Source: Heligmosomoides polygyrus polygyrus (Eukaryota > Nematoda > Chromadorea > Rhabditida > Heligmosomidae). From it: a DNA stretch of 64,000 nt. The notes under the pieces were generated by a model that made no database searches, was not told where the DNA came from, and saw only the letters and a list, made by a program, of their open reading frames with translations. The stretch covers positions 76,170,643 to 76,234,642 of the forward strand of contig OX377202.1 of NCBI GenBank assembly GCA_947396885.1, read 5' to 3'. Position numbers and translations under genes: made by a program. Positions 1 to 13,042 of this stretch are shown piece by piece (position 1 is the stretch's first letter; each line of letters begins with the position of its first letter).

Positions 1-1339
1 GATATCGGGCTTCCTCCACCTACCCGGCGACCTCTCCCTGGCAGACCTCGATGGGGCTACTGCCTATTCGAAACTGATGGGCTGGGCAAGCATTACGTTC
101 AAGCGCAGCATCCAAACCCCAAAATTAGTGTTAGGGATGGGCATATCGACGAATTGCGGCTTTGAATAAGATGGATTAGGAGTATCACTGCCCTTGTACG
201 ATCTTGTCTGTAACTTTCATTGTTAGGGGCCACGTAAAAAAGGATTTGCTCACTAGTTGTAACTCAATGGTTCTTGGATAGCTAATACCACTATAGCGTC
301 AGGTTTCGGGCTTGGGATCGCTCCCTGCTTAGTTTGATCGCTACTTGATTGTATTATATGATCGCTTTGTTATTGATGTTGCATGTGGTTTCTATGAATG
401 AGACATGGACAGTCCATTTTAATGTTTTATTGAAAGCTTTCATGGATTAGCGACGAACGCTAACCAATAAAACTTGGGGTGGAGTCTCCGTAGTTGTGGA
501 TTTAAAATACGCTTTAAACCATTCCTTCCTGAATAACAAAATTTTCGTAAAGATTCAAATAGTGTGATAACGTTTTAGGAAAGGTAACTTTCAACTTTTT
601 ACTTTTTAAAAGAGTCTGAATTTCCTTGATCAAAGTTATTTTAACCTTTTTAGAAAGTGTTTGGTTTAATCTAAAACTAATCTGGACTCGTTTTGATCTG
701 GTAGACCTTCAGTACCACTCCAAAAGCATCCAGCTTGCTTTGAGAAGTACCGATTTGGTTTGGGGAGTGTCCAATTTGATTTTTAAAAATACTATGGAAA
801 TGAAAATAATGCTGTTAACATTTAATCGGATAGGGAGGCGGATCTTCTTAAATGACAAAAAGTCTAAGTTTTATCAAGAATGCGCCAATTTTCACAATGC
901 GTTTCACCACACGAAAAATAGGTGGATTTCCTCCAAAAATTGTTTACATACAATACCTGCGCATCACGACATATATGAATAGGGAAGCATTACGCTCGAG
1001 GCAACAGCAGAACATAAATACACCGGGACAGCGTCTCCGAGCAACCAGATATGAGCCTGACTTCGATGAGGAAGCGCATCTTCGAGCTTACTGATTCTCA
1101 GTTGTGTATTAGGAGAACTGGTGAATGCGCTTCTTACGGCCGATATGAGAAAGTAGAACATCACAGTGTGGAGATAGTCATGGTCATTGGTCAACAGTGA
1201 GCATAATGAACCTCAAGCGGTTTACAGGGTACCATCTACTGAATGTGTCTGTCCACTAAACTGGCAGCATTTCCATGAAGATTTCAAGAATGGAACTAAC
1301 TAGCTTGTCTATCCTCTGGCCAACGCAGTCATTAGATGA

Positions 1340-2300
1340 AATGGTCAGTTTCGCATCGAAGCTGCCTCCATCTCGTAGAAGTAGAATGCGTAACACACCT
1401 AAGGAGGGATTGATTAACGTCGTCCCTGATCTCTTCCTTAACCCATCATTTGAAAGAAAAACAGACTTGTCCATAATTTTGCTGAACTTTGCATAAGCGC
1501 TCAATGTGTCGGACATTCGTGACTCACAGAGGTATAAGGATTTCCACGGCATCAATGAATACCTATTGATGGCGCTGAGGGCATCTGCTGGTGAAAAGGT
1601 GCCTGGGATCGGCTTAGAAGCAACGTGAAACCCGAAGAATGGATTTGGATGAGGTCACATGTTACACTTTCCATTCACTCTAGTGAAGAAGGTTGTCGCT
1701 AGGATTAGAATTTAAGATGGACACATCGTGGCTATGTAGCCAACTTTGGCCTCCCACGTCTCAGGCAACATTGAGCCGCAGCGTTACCCTTAGAATCTAC
1801 TCATATTTACCGCTACCAATTAACGCACCCCGGTTGGATGGAAGAGTCATTTGGCTTGAGCTTGAGCCGAACCAAGAACCTTCGGTTTGGGCTGCGCTCG
1901 ATCGCTGTAACCGTGCTACTACGCACCTACAACACTCATAGATCCTTAATTAGTATTAATCCACTTTTTCTTATTTACCTTAGAAAGCTTTTGTTCACAC
2001 AAATCTTTATATGTCGTCATTTTGATACTAGAACAAGGTCGTGTAGCGCAGTCAAAGAAGTCATCAGCTGTTGTATGCTCCCTAGACAAATCAAAACTTC
2101 GGTACGAGTCCAGGCCACCCAGAGCTTTCACACTTCCTAAGCCTTGGGACTGGTGTGTCTACAAGGGTAAAGAGTGACGTTTCTGCAGGCGAATCTGCAT
2201 AAGACAATGTACAGATGAAAGTGTAGATGCAATTGCCTCCTCAGCCTCCCATAGAAGTAGAACAGGTGGCTTCATTAACCCGTCTTATCAAATGAATGAG
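1340..2300. repeat. Scattered SINE fragments
   Basis: Plus-orientation tails lie at about 1365-1440 (TCGTAGAAGTAGAATGCG) and 2236-2295 (CCCATAGAAGTAGAAC). A minus-orientation head-side piece (GAACCAAGAACC) is near 1870. No gene was seen in the remaining sequence. Confidence 0.4.
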
Positions 2301-2639
2301 CCTTATCATTCATTTGCTATCGTTTTTCCTTTTTCTACATGTATACTTGTCCTCTACTATTTTCAGTGAGCAAAATAACAAGGTGTGTAAATACTATAGA
2401 AAATATTGGTGCGAGCTACATAGAGAAGAGTCGACTCTTGTAGCTCTACAGTCGCAGCCAGCAAACCTTATATTCTTCCGCGGTTGCAGTGTTTATGTAA
2501 TCGTTCGTTCCATTTTAATTCAGAACCTTTTGGTCGAATTCTCATAGTGTTACGAAGGAGTGAAGATGGAGATAGATTTGTCAACTCCTTTTGAACTCCA
2601 AGGCACTTCAAATATAAATGTGATGCAGGCTTAGGAGAT

Positions 2640-3215
2640 GGAGGAGGAAGAATTGTGTTCCAGAAATCGCGGAACGAGTTGCAGTTAGTCAGTTCTAAAG
2701 TGATGGGTATCCGGCGAAGCAGAGGACGAATGGAACCGGCTTCGTCGGATGAATGCCAACCCACACATCACACCGCGCCCAACGACCACATGGCTGGCAG
2801 ATTTGCAGCAGCTTTAACGGCGATCGATGAGAACGATTTAGTGAGATGAGAAACCATTCTGGGCGGAAAACGAGCGCCAAAATGGGATCGAGGAAAGCCA
2901 CGCGGTGGAGGAGGTGATTTGCGAGATAAGGGGCAGGCGCTTCGGGGACGCACGGACGGGCGACACGTTTCGCGCTACCGATGACCTTCCGGCGCCGCGT
3001 GATAGTATCAGCCGTTCGGCTCCGGAGAACCGGTACAACTACGATCGATATGAACATGGACGAGAAGTAGTCGAAAAGTGCCGGTGGAGGGCCCGGCCAT
3101 TTGTTTGCTTAGTCTCCTTCGCAACGCCACCAAGCGCTCTCAAAAAGAACTCAATTGCTATGGCCGCGCTACTTCTTATCGCATGCTCCACGTCGCGGTC
3201 CTGTTGCGTCTCAAT
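2640..3215. other. GC-richer segment, no gene recognised
   Basis: Overlapping ORFs of 60-120 codons occur in several frames on both strands, as expected for GC-rich sequence. None shows a domain, splice structure or protein-like composition that I recognise. Confidence 0.4.
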
Positions 3216-3460
3216 GAATAAAGGATGAACGATAAAAGACGGCGTTTATGGATCCCCTTTAAGACGGTATCACGCATTCTATTGCCAGGGGAAGCCGTGG
3301 AGGAAATTTGAATGCGTATTTGGCCTAGACCTTGAATTGCGGTGACGAGTCGATGAAGCAACACTTTATCCTTCTCTTACAACTGCTCTACCATTTCACA
3401 AATTCCGGGGGGATGAAGAGTTGGTTGGCCTGGGCGGGAACCGCCCAACCATGAATGAAT
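3216..3460 (-). mobile_element. SINE copy, diverged
   Basis: The minus orientation shows the 3' tail (GATAAAAGACGG), GAATGCGTATTTGGCC and the GGGCGGGAACCGCC head region of the same SINE family. The centre is deleted. Confidence 0.6.
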
Positions 3461-3719
3461 TCGGAGCGCATGAAGAAGCTGGCGTCTCTACCGACTGCTG
3501 CTCATTCCTCAGTACATGCTCCATGGCAGTGTCGTGGTAAGTATGCGTATCTGTTACTGCAGGGTACGTCAATTCTTGAACTCGTCTGTTTCAGGCTCAT
3601 TATATATAGGAATATCCGGGTGAACGTGGGACGGTTTGTGAAAAGAGGCTCGGAATGCGTCCCTAGAAAATTCAGAAGTCGAAGCTATTGGCGGACCCTA
3701 TGAAGACAGCTAGGCTATA

Positions 3720-4435
3720 ACGATGCAGAACGCTCCTGAAACGCTTCGGCGCGGCACGCTCCCGACGGATTCATTTCAATGTACAGTCCGTCTTCACTGT
3801 TTAACAATTCATCAACCATCAAAACGACCAAATTCTTGCCAAGGACCTAGAAGAAGGCAATTTAAGAGTTGCACAAACCCCAGGATATCCGAGGTCTGTA
3901 ATGGTTTTTGCAGGGATAGTAACAGATGAAAACACCGCTGATCTTTGTGGAAAACGGAATCAAAATCAACAGTCAAAACTACCTAGAGGACAACCTGGAG
4001 AAGGCGACTCAAGATTCTGCGTCCGCTCACAAGGCTAAAGTGGTATAGAAGTGGTGCACCGACAATTTTCCGGATTTCATCTTAGCCGAAGAGTGGCCCC
4101 GCTCAGCCCGAACCTCAATCTAATGGACTACATAATCTGGTCCATATTGAAGAGTAACACATCTGTGCAACATCCCACAAGCACATTGCTTCACTTCAAA
4201 GAGCCCAAAAGAAAGCCTGAGAGGAGATTGATGAAGACACCCTGTGTGCCGCCGTAGATGCGTTCACCAAGCGATTGAACGCGTGTATTCGTTCTGAAGG
4301 AGGCCATTTCGAAACTCAGCTGCTTCTTTATATGTGCCTTGTCAATAGTAATAAATGTTATCAATTTCATCTGATTTGCTTCAAAACAGCCGTTTGGGCG
4401 ATCAATTTGTCCAAGAACTTTTGACGAGCCTTGTA
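3720..4435 (+). pseudogene. Decayed Tc1/mariner-superfamily transposase
   Basis: Pieces in three frames follow transposase order: LLKRFGAARSRRIHF, FINHQNDQILAK, PRSVMVFAGI, then QDSASAHKAKV and WCTDNFPDFI, then LMDYIIWSILKS and finally RLNACIRSEGGHFE. The QDSAPAH and NLMDYxxWS blocks are the second and third catalytic regions of maT/Tc1-like enzymes. Multiple frameshifts make it non-functional. No clear terminal inverted repeats were found. Confidence 0.75.
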
Positions 4436-4439
4436 TAAA

Positions 4440-5740
4440 TACGGAGGAACCCACAGAATGGACTACGGGGCTAAGACGGGGCTTGTTATCCTCTAGGCCG
4501 CATTATGATTATGGATTATAACTAGTCCACACGAATTCAAATCTCAATGTGAGCTAGAACGAAATCTGAAGAAAGAATACGAGTTTATGAACGACAGGTG
4601 AGACCAAGAGGGATCTTATGAAGGAGAAATGTACGCTGCATCATCGTCCTTCAGCAAAAATCGAATCTTCTAACGACTGCATGCATATGGGCTATAAGCG
4701 CGTCAAATGTCGAACTTCCGAATACCACTCCGACTTTTGAACGTCTCAAACACTATTCATTTTGCCAATTATTCGATTACTCAATTTGAATATATACTAT
4801 GTAATCACATGTTTTGCTAGCATCATCTTGAAAATGTTAACACATATTGACGTTTTTATGTAAAACTTGCCGATTGCGTTGGATGTGGTGTCATTGTTTA
4901 AAAGGACAACGAATAAAACTAGTTGTGCGCTACATAGAGGGCCTATAAAAATGCCATTCTATTGGGTTGGTCCAAATTATTGTCAGATTTCGCCATGCTA
5001 TGTGGAATTATCTACAGTAGATATACTTCCATTAACACGTTCTTTTTTAAATGTGCACTGATGGCGTTCTTTTCAATGTCATTCAAAAAGTTTAAAAATT
5101 CCTCAACCACTCGAGCACTCCTTCTCCTGCATAAAGAGAAGTACACCTTAACCAGTCGCTAGTCTGTGCGCCGAACAGAGTGAGCCTTGCGATGGATCCA
5201 ACAGTTTGCAAGAGAGGGTGCGAGTTAATATAGCAGCACATAAACTTCTCGACCTATTCTGAGCGAATGCAAGAACTGCAAACAGAGTGTGATCGGATCT
5301 GTGCGAAGACGGTTTCTCCATTGATAGCATTTTCTTCTTCACTTGTTTTAAAGACGACTCCAGACCCTTACGATTAGTGCTTCTAGGCTGCTGTTAAGCA
5401 GAGTTATGTATGTTTTAAGCAAACGGTGATCAAAGAGATGAAGAGACCTGCCTGCCTAATCCATCACCTCTGTTTAAAGAGTTCGTCGACAGAGGGTATC
5501 TCCTAGAGTAACTACATGAATGGTTTCTTATGTCTCCGTCGTTTGCATTATAGTGTCCATGTTTTTTGTGTTGGTCATTCAGTGCACACATTTATAACTT
5601 CAGACCATCTAGACGAAATATGGACAATCCGGGTGATAGATCAGGACGTGAGAAGGGCGTACCTCCACACAAGTGGGTGCTAGAAATGTCATTAAATAAA
5701 ATATTCAGGTCAATTTCTATTTTTCATTAAAACATATTCG
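4440..5740. other. No feature recognised
   Basis: The sequence is AT-rich, with no long ORFs, no recognisable repeats and no RNA genes. Confidence 0.5.
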
Positions 5741-5939
5741 AAATTCTCATGATTTTTCTGAGTGCGAATTAATGATGCTTTCATCCACGAGTTTAATTAT
5801 ACTACGGCTATAGAACAATTCGAAGGAAAGCCCTAACCGTAATCGAGTAGGATACCTCCCACAGTTGTAGAGATCAGCGTTGCCATCAATCGCTTCATAG
5901 AGATAATCCGTGCCTTTAATTAGGCGTGTCTTATACCTC

Positions 5940-6125
5940 GACGATCGTCGCCGACAATCTGCGCTCCGCACTGCGGCAAGCTGGCGCCGACGCTGTCGGC
6001 GACGGGGAGTATGATCCCATCTGCTGCGCGGTCGGCGACAGTGTTGAGTGGGTTGCGACGCACTGAGTAGCATCCGCTCACCACTGTCGCCGACAGCATC
6101 GCCGACGTGTCGCCGATGTATTACA
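5940..6125. repeat. GC-rich cluster of TCGCCGAC motifs
   Basis: TCGCCGAC or its complement GTCGGCGA occurs about six times in 180 bp, in both orientations, including the near-palindrome CTGTCGCCGACAG near 6085. The surrounding DNA is AT-rich. No gene is supported here. Confidence 0.55.
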
Positions 6126-6403
6126 TATTCCTTATAGTCATGTCGTAAATGGCTGATCGGCACTGGATCAATTCCTTGAGGAGAAAGCAACACGGATGAA
6201 GCTGAAATGGACCACCCGCTGAAATACTGCGGAGAAACTGTCTCTCAAACACATACATGTACGGTTAGGACACACAGCTGGGATTAGGGAAGAGACAAGC
6301 TTAACAGTCATAGGCTTCATGACATCGAAGAACAGCATAACGACAGTGTAAGTAGAAGGAATGCAACTCGACACTAGTGTTAAACCTTCCATGATACATG
6401 AGG

Positions 6404-6702
6404 CGCGCGTGTAGCGCAGCCGGATGAGGCGCCGACTGTCGCGTGCACTCGATACCAGGCTCCTGGTTCGGATATCCCGCCCAGGCCAACGAAGCCTTCC
6501 ATCCGTCCGGGTTCGGTGAATTGGTACCAGACTTGTCTGGGAAGGATAGATCGTTGACTTGTTCATCGGCTGGCCACCGCAAGTCTCTGTATGGCCTAAC
6601 ACGCATTCATACCGCCTCCACGACACCCCATAGAAGTAACATGCGTGGCGCATCCCAAAAGGGATTGAATAACGCTGTCCTTTATCCTTTTATCCTTTTA
6701 TG
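6404..6702 (+). mobile_element. tRNA-derived SINE, best-preserved copy
   Basis: The head resembles a tRNA gene with an A box TAGCGCAGCCGG at 6412-6423 and a B-box-like GGTTCGGATATCC from 6475. The body carries GGTACCAGACTTGTCTGG and GGCTGGCCACCGCAAG. The tail ends in TTTATCC repeats. The same body recurs about ten times in the window. Confidence 0.85.
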
Positions 6703-7123
6703 ATGTTACATAGGAGCTATTATTTGAGGTGACCCACGGATTTCATAAATTATCCACAAACCTATTTCCAAAAACCACCTTTCCTACAAAAGTGGTATCG
6801 AGCGCTGCATAATCAGAGTTCTTCACTAAAACATTCATTAGTACTTTTAAGATTGCTATCAAATGAAATTGCTTAAACTCTGTTCAATCAATGAACTGGA
6901 CATATTACTGCTGCGTCTCATTATATGTACATAGGTTCGTTCGTAGTTTCATTTTCCGCGTCTTTGGCTTCTAAATTGCTGCAAAGCTATTTAGAACTTA
7001 ACAAATTCATAGTGACTTCATGCTTAACTCATTGTTGTTTCGTTCTGGTTAATTGAAGTTGTAGTAATGCTTCTTGTTATTTGATTATTATTATTATTAC
7101 TAATTGATTTGTTGTTTTGCATT

Positions 7124-7323
7124 NNNNNNNNNNNNNNNNNNNNNNNNNNNNNNNNNNNNNNNNNNNNNNNNNNNNNNNNNNNNNNNNNNNNNNNNNNNNN
7201 NNNNNNNNNNNNNNNNNNNNNNNNNNNNNNNNNNNNNNNNNNNNNNNNNNNNNNNNNNNNNNNNNNNNNNNNNNNNNNNNNNNNNNNNNNNNNNNNNNNN
7301 NNNNNNNNNNNNNNNNNNNNNNN
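7124..7323. other. Assembly gap
   Basis: There are 200 consecutive N bases, a conventional scaffold gap. The ORFs spanning it are artefacts. Confidence 1.
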
Positions 7324-7499
7324 TTATATAGATGTTTTTTTTTTTGTCTCCTAATTACTTGTGATAGGTGAATGTCCAACAAGAGCAAGAAATTTGTCTT
7401 TGCTTTCATTAGATGTATAAATTTGAAATTTTTACTAGGAAGGAGACCAATTCTACAATCAAATCAAATCAAGTCAGTATTTTTCACACAAACTTTGCC

Positions 7500-7965
7500 C
7501 ATGGAGGTTATTTAAGATGCTGATTACGAATCTGAAATCGTTTTTCAAAATTTGAGCCGATTAGGTTACGGTAGGTACGGGTGAGTAAGGCTGTCGGAGT
7601 CGTGGTAACCGATTTCGCCCAAACGTTGCCTATGGCGGTTATTTGCGGTGCTGATCACGAATCTGACATGCGTTTTTGGTATCACGGTGGAGTACGGCAG
7701 GATAGGGGAGCTCTGAGTAATCGCCGACAGCCCTAGTCACCCGTACCTACCGTAACCTACCCTAGTTCACCGCAATACCAAAAACGGATGTCGGATTCGT
7801 GATCAGCACCGCAAATAACCCCCTTCCCATGGGTGACATTTAAATGAAAACGGTGACCATGACCTCGGCAGCCTAAGTCACCCGTACCTACCGTAACCAC
7901 CGTGATCGACCGAAATTGCATAAATGAATATCAGATTCGCGATCAGCACCCTAAATAACCCCTCT
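7500..7965. repeat. Palindromic block of about 100-bp repeat units
   Basis: Two units read rightward (7728-7830, 7865-7965; core CACCCGTACCTACCGTAAC then GATTCG.GATCAGCACC). Two read leftward (7500-7590, 7615-7725). They meet head to head near 7732 around CCGACAGCC. A diverged further unit lies at 9655-9730. Confidence 0.75.
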
Positions 7966-8164
7966 GGTCGAAGTTTGACAGGAAAAAGCAAAAGCGAAAG
8001 GGCGAAACAAAAAAGCGGTCCGCAAGGGACATTATGAGCCACCGGTGGCTCATCGCGCGGGCGCATAGAAACGCGCGCGTGTCCCAGGCGGCTTCCTGCC
8101 GCAAAACGCGATTGTCGTCAGTGTTAATCCTAGGTGCTAGTGGTTAGTGTGCTCAAAGACTACA

Positions 8165-8510
8165 CCTATAGTTAAGGGTATAAAGAGTGGGGAGTGGAGC
8201 TAAACAACACCTTTTTGGGATGTGCCACACATTTAGTTCGACGGAATGTGAGGAGGCAGCTGGAGTGCGTGTTTGGATTACACAATATTTTCGGTGGATT
8301 CCTCCCAGACGTGTCTACAAACAATAAAAAAATGGCTATAAAAATAAAGCACAATAAAACCTGCTTGTCTATCGGCTTACCATCACAAGCGATTATTGCA
8401 TGGAACAAAGGCGCTTTGAAATTGCCTCCACACATCTCGTAGAAGTGGAATAGGAGTGGAACTCGTAACATATCACACAAAGGACATTGTCGAAGTTGTT
8501 CTTCATCCTT
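8165..8510. mobile_element. Two SINE tail fragments facing each other
   Basis: At 8165-8330 the minus-orientation tail (TTTTTGGGATGTGCC, GTGTTTGGATTACAC) is seen. At 8425-8500 a plus-orientation tail (CCTCCACACATCTCG, GAAGTGGAATAG) follows. ORFs here are by-products of the repeat. Confidence 0.5.
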
Positions 8511-9479
8511 CATGGCTTTACTTTGAGGAATTTGCGCAAGAAGGCAAAGTGAGATGTTGGAATCGAGAAAGATATAGAATTGCAAACTGGCAAACAGAGT
8601 GGCATCGGTTCTTTCTCACGAGAGGTAATCCTATATATGCTGCCCCTCAGAAATGTTTCAAGAACAAAAACGCAGAACATTTCTTCACAGAAAACGGAAT
8701 AGTCCGCACTGCAATGGAAGCTAACAACAAAATGTAATGAAGGCGTCCAGAGAGGATTGAGTATTTGGTGGGTATTCCATATGCATTGCTATAAATTCAT
8801 CGGCATTGCTAAGAGAACAGGTTTCAGTTATTTAAAACCATATTGTATTACTACTCTTTGACCAAGTTTGCTTGTGACCATAACGTTAAAAATAAAAAAT
8901 GTAGTTACACAAAAGCCTACGTGAAGTTCTGCTGAAACGGCAGAAAAGGAGCATAGAAGAAATAAGAGGGAATTATTCATTTCCATTCTTGGAGTACGTT
9001 AAATGTCCTGTTAGATGTCTCTGCTTGGCTACTAGAGACCAAGATGTGCAGCCAGAAAAGTCTCTGGGATAGTCTAGGGTGAATGCTCAATCAACACCGC
9101 AGCAGTTACTGGATGACGGGATGGATAGCATTGAGGATCTGCAGGAAAAGGCCTGGGATTCGTTAGCTACCGCCGAATTCATGCGTTTGTTTTAGGGTTC
9201 ACTTCGTTTTCGGCAGTGCAAAATTGTTTTGGGATCAGCAGAGACCGTGTATGTTTTCTAACCCTGCTCTTAATCTCTTGTCAGATGTGAGGGAACCTAG
9301 TTTTCGTTGCATAGAGCTTCGCCGCGCGACCATTGATCTATAGATGAATGACACCTTTGCAGTGTTCAATAGTAAATAATTTCGGACTCACTAACTCACC
9401 TGTGAATAAGCACTACTTCGAACCATCAGCAGTAATCATTCTTTTGATTTCCACAGAGAACCGTTTTCATGTTAAAGGG

Positions 9480-9612
9480 TAAGGGTTAAAGACGGTGTTA
9501 CTCATTCCCTCTTGGGATGCGCCAAGCATTCTACTTTTATGTCATGGAGGCGAGATGAATGCGCATTTGGCCTTACAATGACTTGTGGTGGTGAAGAAGA
9601 AGAAGTACGACT
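9480..9612 (-). mobile_element. SINE tail fragment
   Basis: CTCTTGGGATGCGCCAAGC, GAATGCGCATTTGGCC and GACTTGTGGTGG match the 3' half of the SINE in minus orientation. Confidence 0.55.
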
Positions 9613-10269
9613 AGATAAATAAAAGGGCGATTTATGATGCAGTTTCTCCGCCCATCCTTTCGTAACCTCCAGTTTTCTACCGTAATATCGAAAACGGATC
9701 CCAGATTCGTAATCAACAGCCAAAATAACATCCTGGATGAACTTAGTTCGACTCTTTCGGTGTGTCTCTTATTGGACGTAGTAAAAGTTATAGGACGAGC
9801 CATCAGAAAACTTTCCCAAGTTAATATCTCTGATCTTTTTCTCTCTCATTCTAAGCTAGGTTCTACCGAAAGCCAACCATGTATATAGCAAAAGCAGCTT
9901 AGTGTAATTCCTTTCTGCTCGTTCAAGCAACACTAAAGCGCCATTTTTAAGAAGGTCCAGCACAGCAACCCAGCAATTTGGTGTCTCCCAACGACGACTT
10001 GATATCTTCTTCGGGGGAGGTACATAGCTTGCATTGCGATGTGCATTGGGCATGATGGGCGTGATCCTGACAGCATGTGTGAGCAATATCGACTGCCAGC
10101 AGGAGCACTAAGAAGCATAAACCAAGGGAGCACCAGAATCTCACCCTCAGTTCCCTTTAGTTCGGATGCTTAAAATGGTCAGGTACGCCTGAATTCACAG
10201 AGGCGAGATTCTATAATGTACAGTTGCGTCGACTCAACCGTACGTGGACCGAAGTTGCAAACAGGGATG

Positions 10270-10395
10270 CACATTTAACGATTAGAGATTTAATGAATTT
10301 AACGAATTAACGGCGTTTTCTGTAAATCCTGACTTAACGACTTAGAGGAAAATTTCAGAAATTTAACGAACATTTTAACGAACATTTTTCTCAAT
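10270..10395 (+). repeat. TTTAACGA-rich stretch
   Basis: TTAACGA recurs about six times in 120 bp, interspersed with ATTTAATG variants. No gene was recognised in 9.9-12.78 kb apart from this. Confidence 0.4.
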
Positions 10396-12787
10396 AAGTT
10401 TATCACTTTTCGTCTTTCATCTTCGCAGGCCTTTGGAGGCCTCACCCCTCCCTCGATTAGGATTGCTCCTGAGAATATTTTCTATTAGTTCTTCCGGTAC
10501 TTAGCGGACTGGTGATCGCATCGAGATTGTTTGTACACATGCTCGTAAGAGTCACAGAGAATGGTTTCGCATAAAACCAGGAAAGGCAGGGAACTCTGTG
10601 GCTTTCCCGATCTCGCATTTTAATATGCCTTGCCTTACAATAGGGACTCTGCAAGAAAATTGGGATACATTTTTTGTCCGAAGATAATTCAGTATTACAC
10701 TATTCAACTTTTTAGGCTCACATGTTCCAATAGTTCAAAAACTGTTTGATACTTTATAAAAAAAAATAATTAAAAATAATGATTTAATTTTTATTTTGAA
10801 GCGCAGGAAACCGGACCGCCAATCATTTAGTGTATTATAAGATCTTATAAGATAAGATCGCTCTTTTGGCGAGTTCTGTGGGTTCTGATCTGCTTAGTCT
10901 GAGTACTTATGTAGGTCGAGTTGGTCTCACCTACCCACGTTCAAATCCAGTTTTGGGTAATCAGTGATTCTTCTCACCTCCTCTAAGATCACGCGTTCCT
11001 TTGTAACTATCACGTCGAATCTTGTCTGTCTCCCTGGGAATACTACGTATTTTGTAGGATGAAATGATCTTCGGAGAACAGTTCGATAGATGTTTGACGA
11101 CTTTTTCTAGCTGTGACGAGAAAGAAGTCGCCGAGAAGTAAGCCCAGCCAACTGAAGTTGATAAAAATTTGGCTATTCTACAAGACAAACGGCAGTTCAA
11201 CAAGACAAACTCGATCTGAAGCCAATATGCTAGGGTCCACTGAAAGCTGAACATGAACGATGAGTAGTAACATTGATGAGAAGAGCAGGCCGATTTGAGT
11301 AGCAGTAAAGGAGCACGAGGATAGAGTTCATAGGTGCAAACTTGTAGCGCTGTTTTCACTACACGGGCTGCGAACTCAGGGTAGCGCAGTGGCAGGTGTG
11401 ACGAGGTTAAACCTGGTGCACAAGCTCGACATCACCGTGAGCAAGACCCTCGAAGCCTTGAGGATTACCTTTAAGAACCGCGTCAGCTATACAAGGGAGG
11501 AATCTGTAGTAGTAACCCAGGACCTCTCCCGTTAACGGATCATTGAGCTTGACACCAGAAGACGGTAGAAGAAGGGGTAGTTGAAGCAATGGCCGGGAGG
11601 GGGTATTCTCACTCACACAATCTCCCTCCCCACTTTTCAGCCTCCCGGCTGCTAACTTAAGATAGAAAAACTTAAGATAACTTAAGATAGCTGCCTCGAC
11701 AACACTTCCGTTTCGTCTCGTTCCACCACTACCTTTTTAAAGTGGGATGCTGCTCAGTTGTCTTCTTCTAGTGTCTCCGATTTGTTCTCCCTACGTGCTG
11801 AACCGTAGCTATTAGGGGCTGGGAGTGGAATTTCTGGAAAACCCGCCGGCACAAAGGATGCATCGTATAGGCGCTCCTTTTAACAGTCGTAAAATCTTCC
11901 ATCCTCCTTCACGACCTTCTTCCCTTATGCTTCACAAGGGTATAATAATGTATATTATACCCTTTGCAGTTCTTTGGAAGGTCGTGTTTACAGTCAGCTC
12001 ACTAAGGTGACACTGCTTGTTCGTGCCACATGGCGTTACTGTGAATATGCTTCGCTGACTGACTACACCTTCCTAAATGCTATTGCTTATGATTGCATTC
12101 GAACTCCTCTTAAGGCCTGCGATCACTCCGAGCGAGAATCTAAATTCATGCAATGGCTTGGGTAAGGCGGCGCTCCGATCTCACGAAGAATTTAGGAGCA
12201 GTAGCGACAGTATGGGTGCTCACGAATCGAGAGCGTGTAGAGCGCTTTGTATTTGGGCAATCCGGTGATTTCGCTTAGATCAGAGATTATGGTCGAGCAT
12301 GAGACCGTTTGCTTTCCGTCACACATTTTAGCAAAACACATTACGCATTGAAGCAATAACTGCTTAAACGCGTCGTGACTTTGTATTAACGTTATTCAAC
12401 GACCGTAGCAAGGAGTTTCTGGAACAGATGTTGGACAAGGCGGTGTTCCTAGAAGCTTATAAGGAGGGAGTTGCAAATTCCTCGAGTAGCCAAAAGCGGC
12501 AGATTTTCGAGGCGGAGGATCATTTGCAGAAAGTTCCCAATGTATTGTTATCAAGATCTAGGGAAGGAAGAATACGTTAGTGAGATTTAAGACATTGCCA
12601 CTGTTGAGCATCTTCGAGTATTTAACGTGCAAACTGCATTTTGCCCCAAGCTGTACTGTTTAGCTTTTCAAATGCTGAACTTAAACTTAATTTTTTTAAA
12701 TGCTGAACTGCACAAATTAATCGATAGGCCACTTTATGGAAAAATTATGAGGGATGTTCAAGCTAAACACAATCAACCGAGTATATG

Positions 12788-13042
12788 AAGGATAAAGGAC
12801 GGCGCTACTCAATCCATTTTAGGCTGGTCTACCTCTACGGGTTGTCGAGGAGGCGATTTAAAAGCGTATTTGGCCAGACAATGACTTGCGGTGGCCAGCC
12901 AATGAACAATTCGGCGCTTTATTCTTCCCAAACAAGTCTGGTACCAATTCACCGACCCCGGAGTGGTGGAAGGCTTGGTTGACCTCGTCGGGAAACCCGA
13001 ACCAGGAATCTGGTATCGCTTTCACGCGCCACCCAGATCGAG
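12788..13042 (-). mobile_element. SINE copy
   Basis: The minus-orientation copy has the tail GGATAAAGGACGGCG, GCGTATTTGGCC, GACTTGCGGTGGCCAGCC, GTCTGGTACCAATTCACC and the B-box region GAACCAGGAATCTGG. Confidence 0.8.

Noticed and set aside
6404..6490. Functional tRNA gene
   Set aside because: The A- and B-box-like elements do not fold into a full cloverleaf with an acceptor stem by eye and are followed by the conserved SINE body.
5747..6653. 148- and 161-codon minus-strand ORFs
   Set aside because: The first crosses the GC-rich TCGCCGAC cluster and the second covers the SINE at 6.4 kb; the open frames are composition and repeat by-products.
7077..7409. ORFs spanning the N run
   Set aside because: They consist mostly of unknown bases; no coding evidence.
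8172..8585. 137-codon minus-strand ORF
   Set aside because: It overlaps two SINE tail fragments and has no protein-like motif.
11384..11420. tRNA-like TAGCGCAGTGG box
   Set aside because: No matching B box at the right distance and no acceptor stem.
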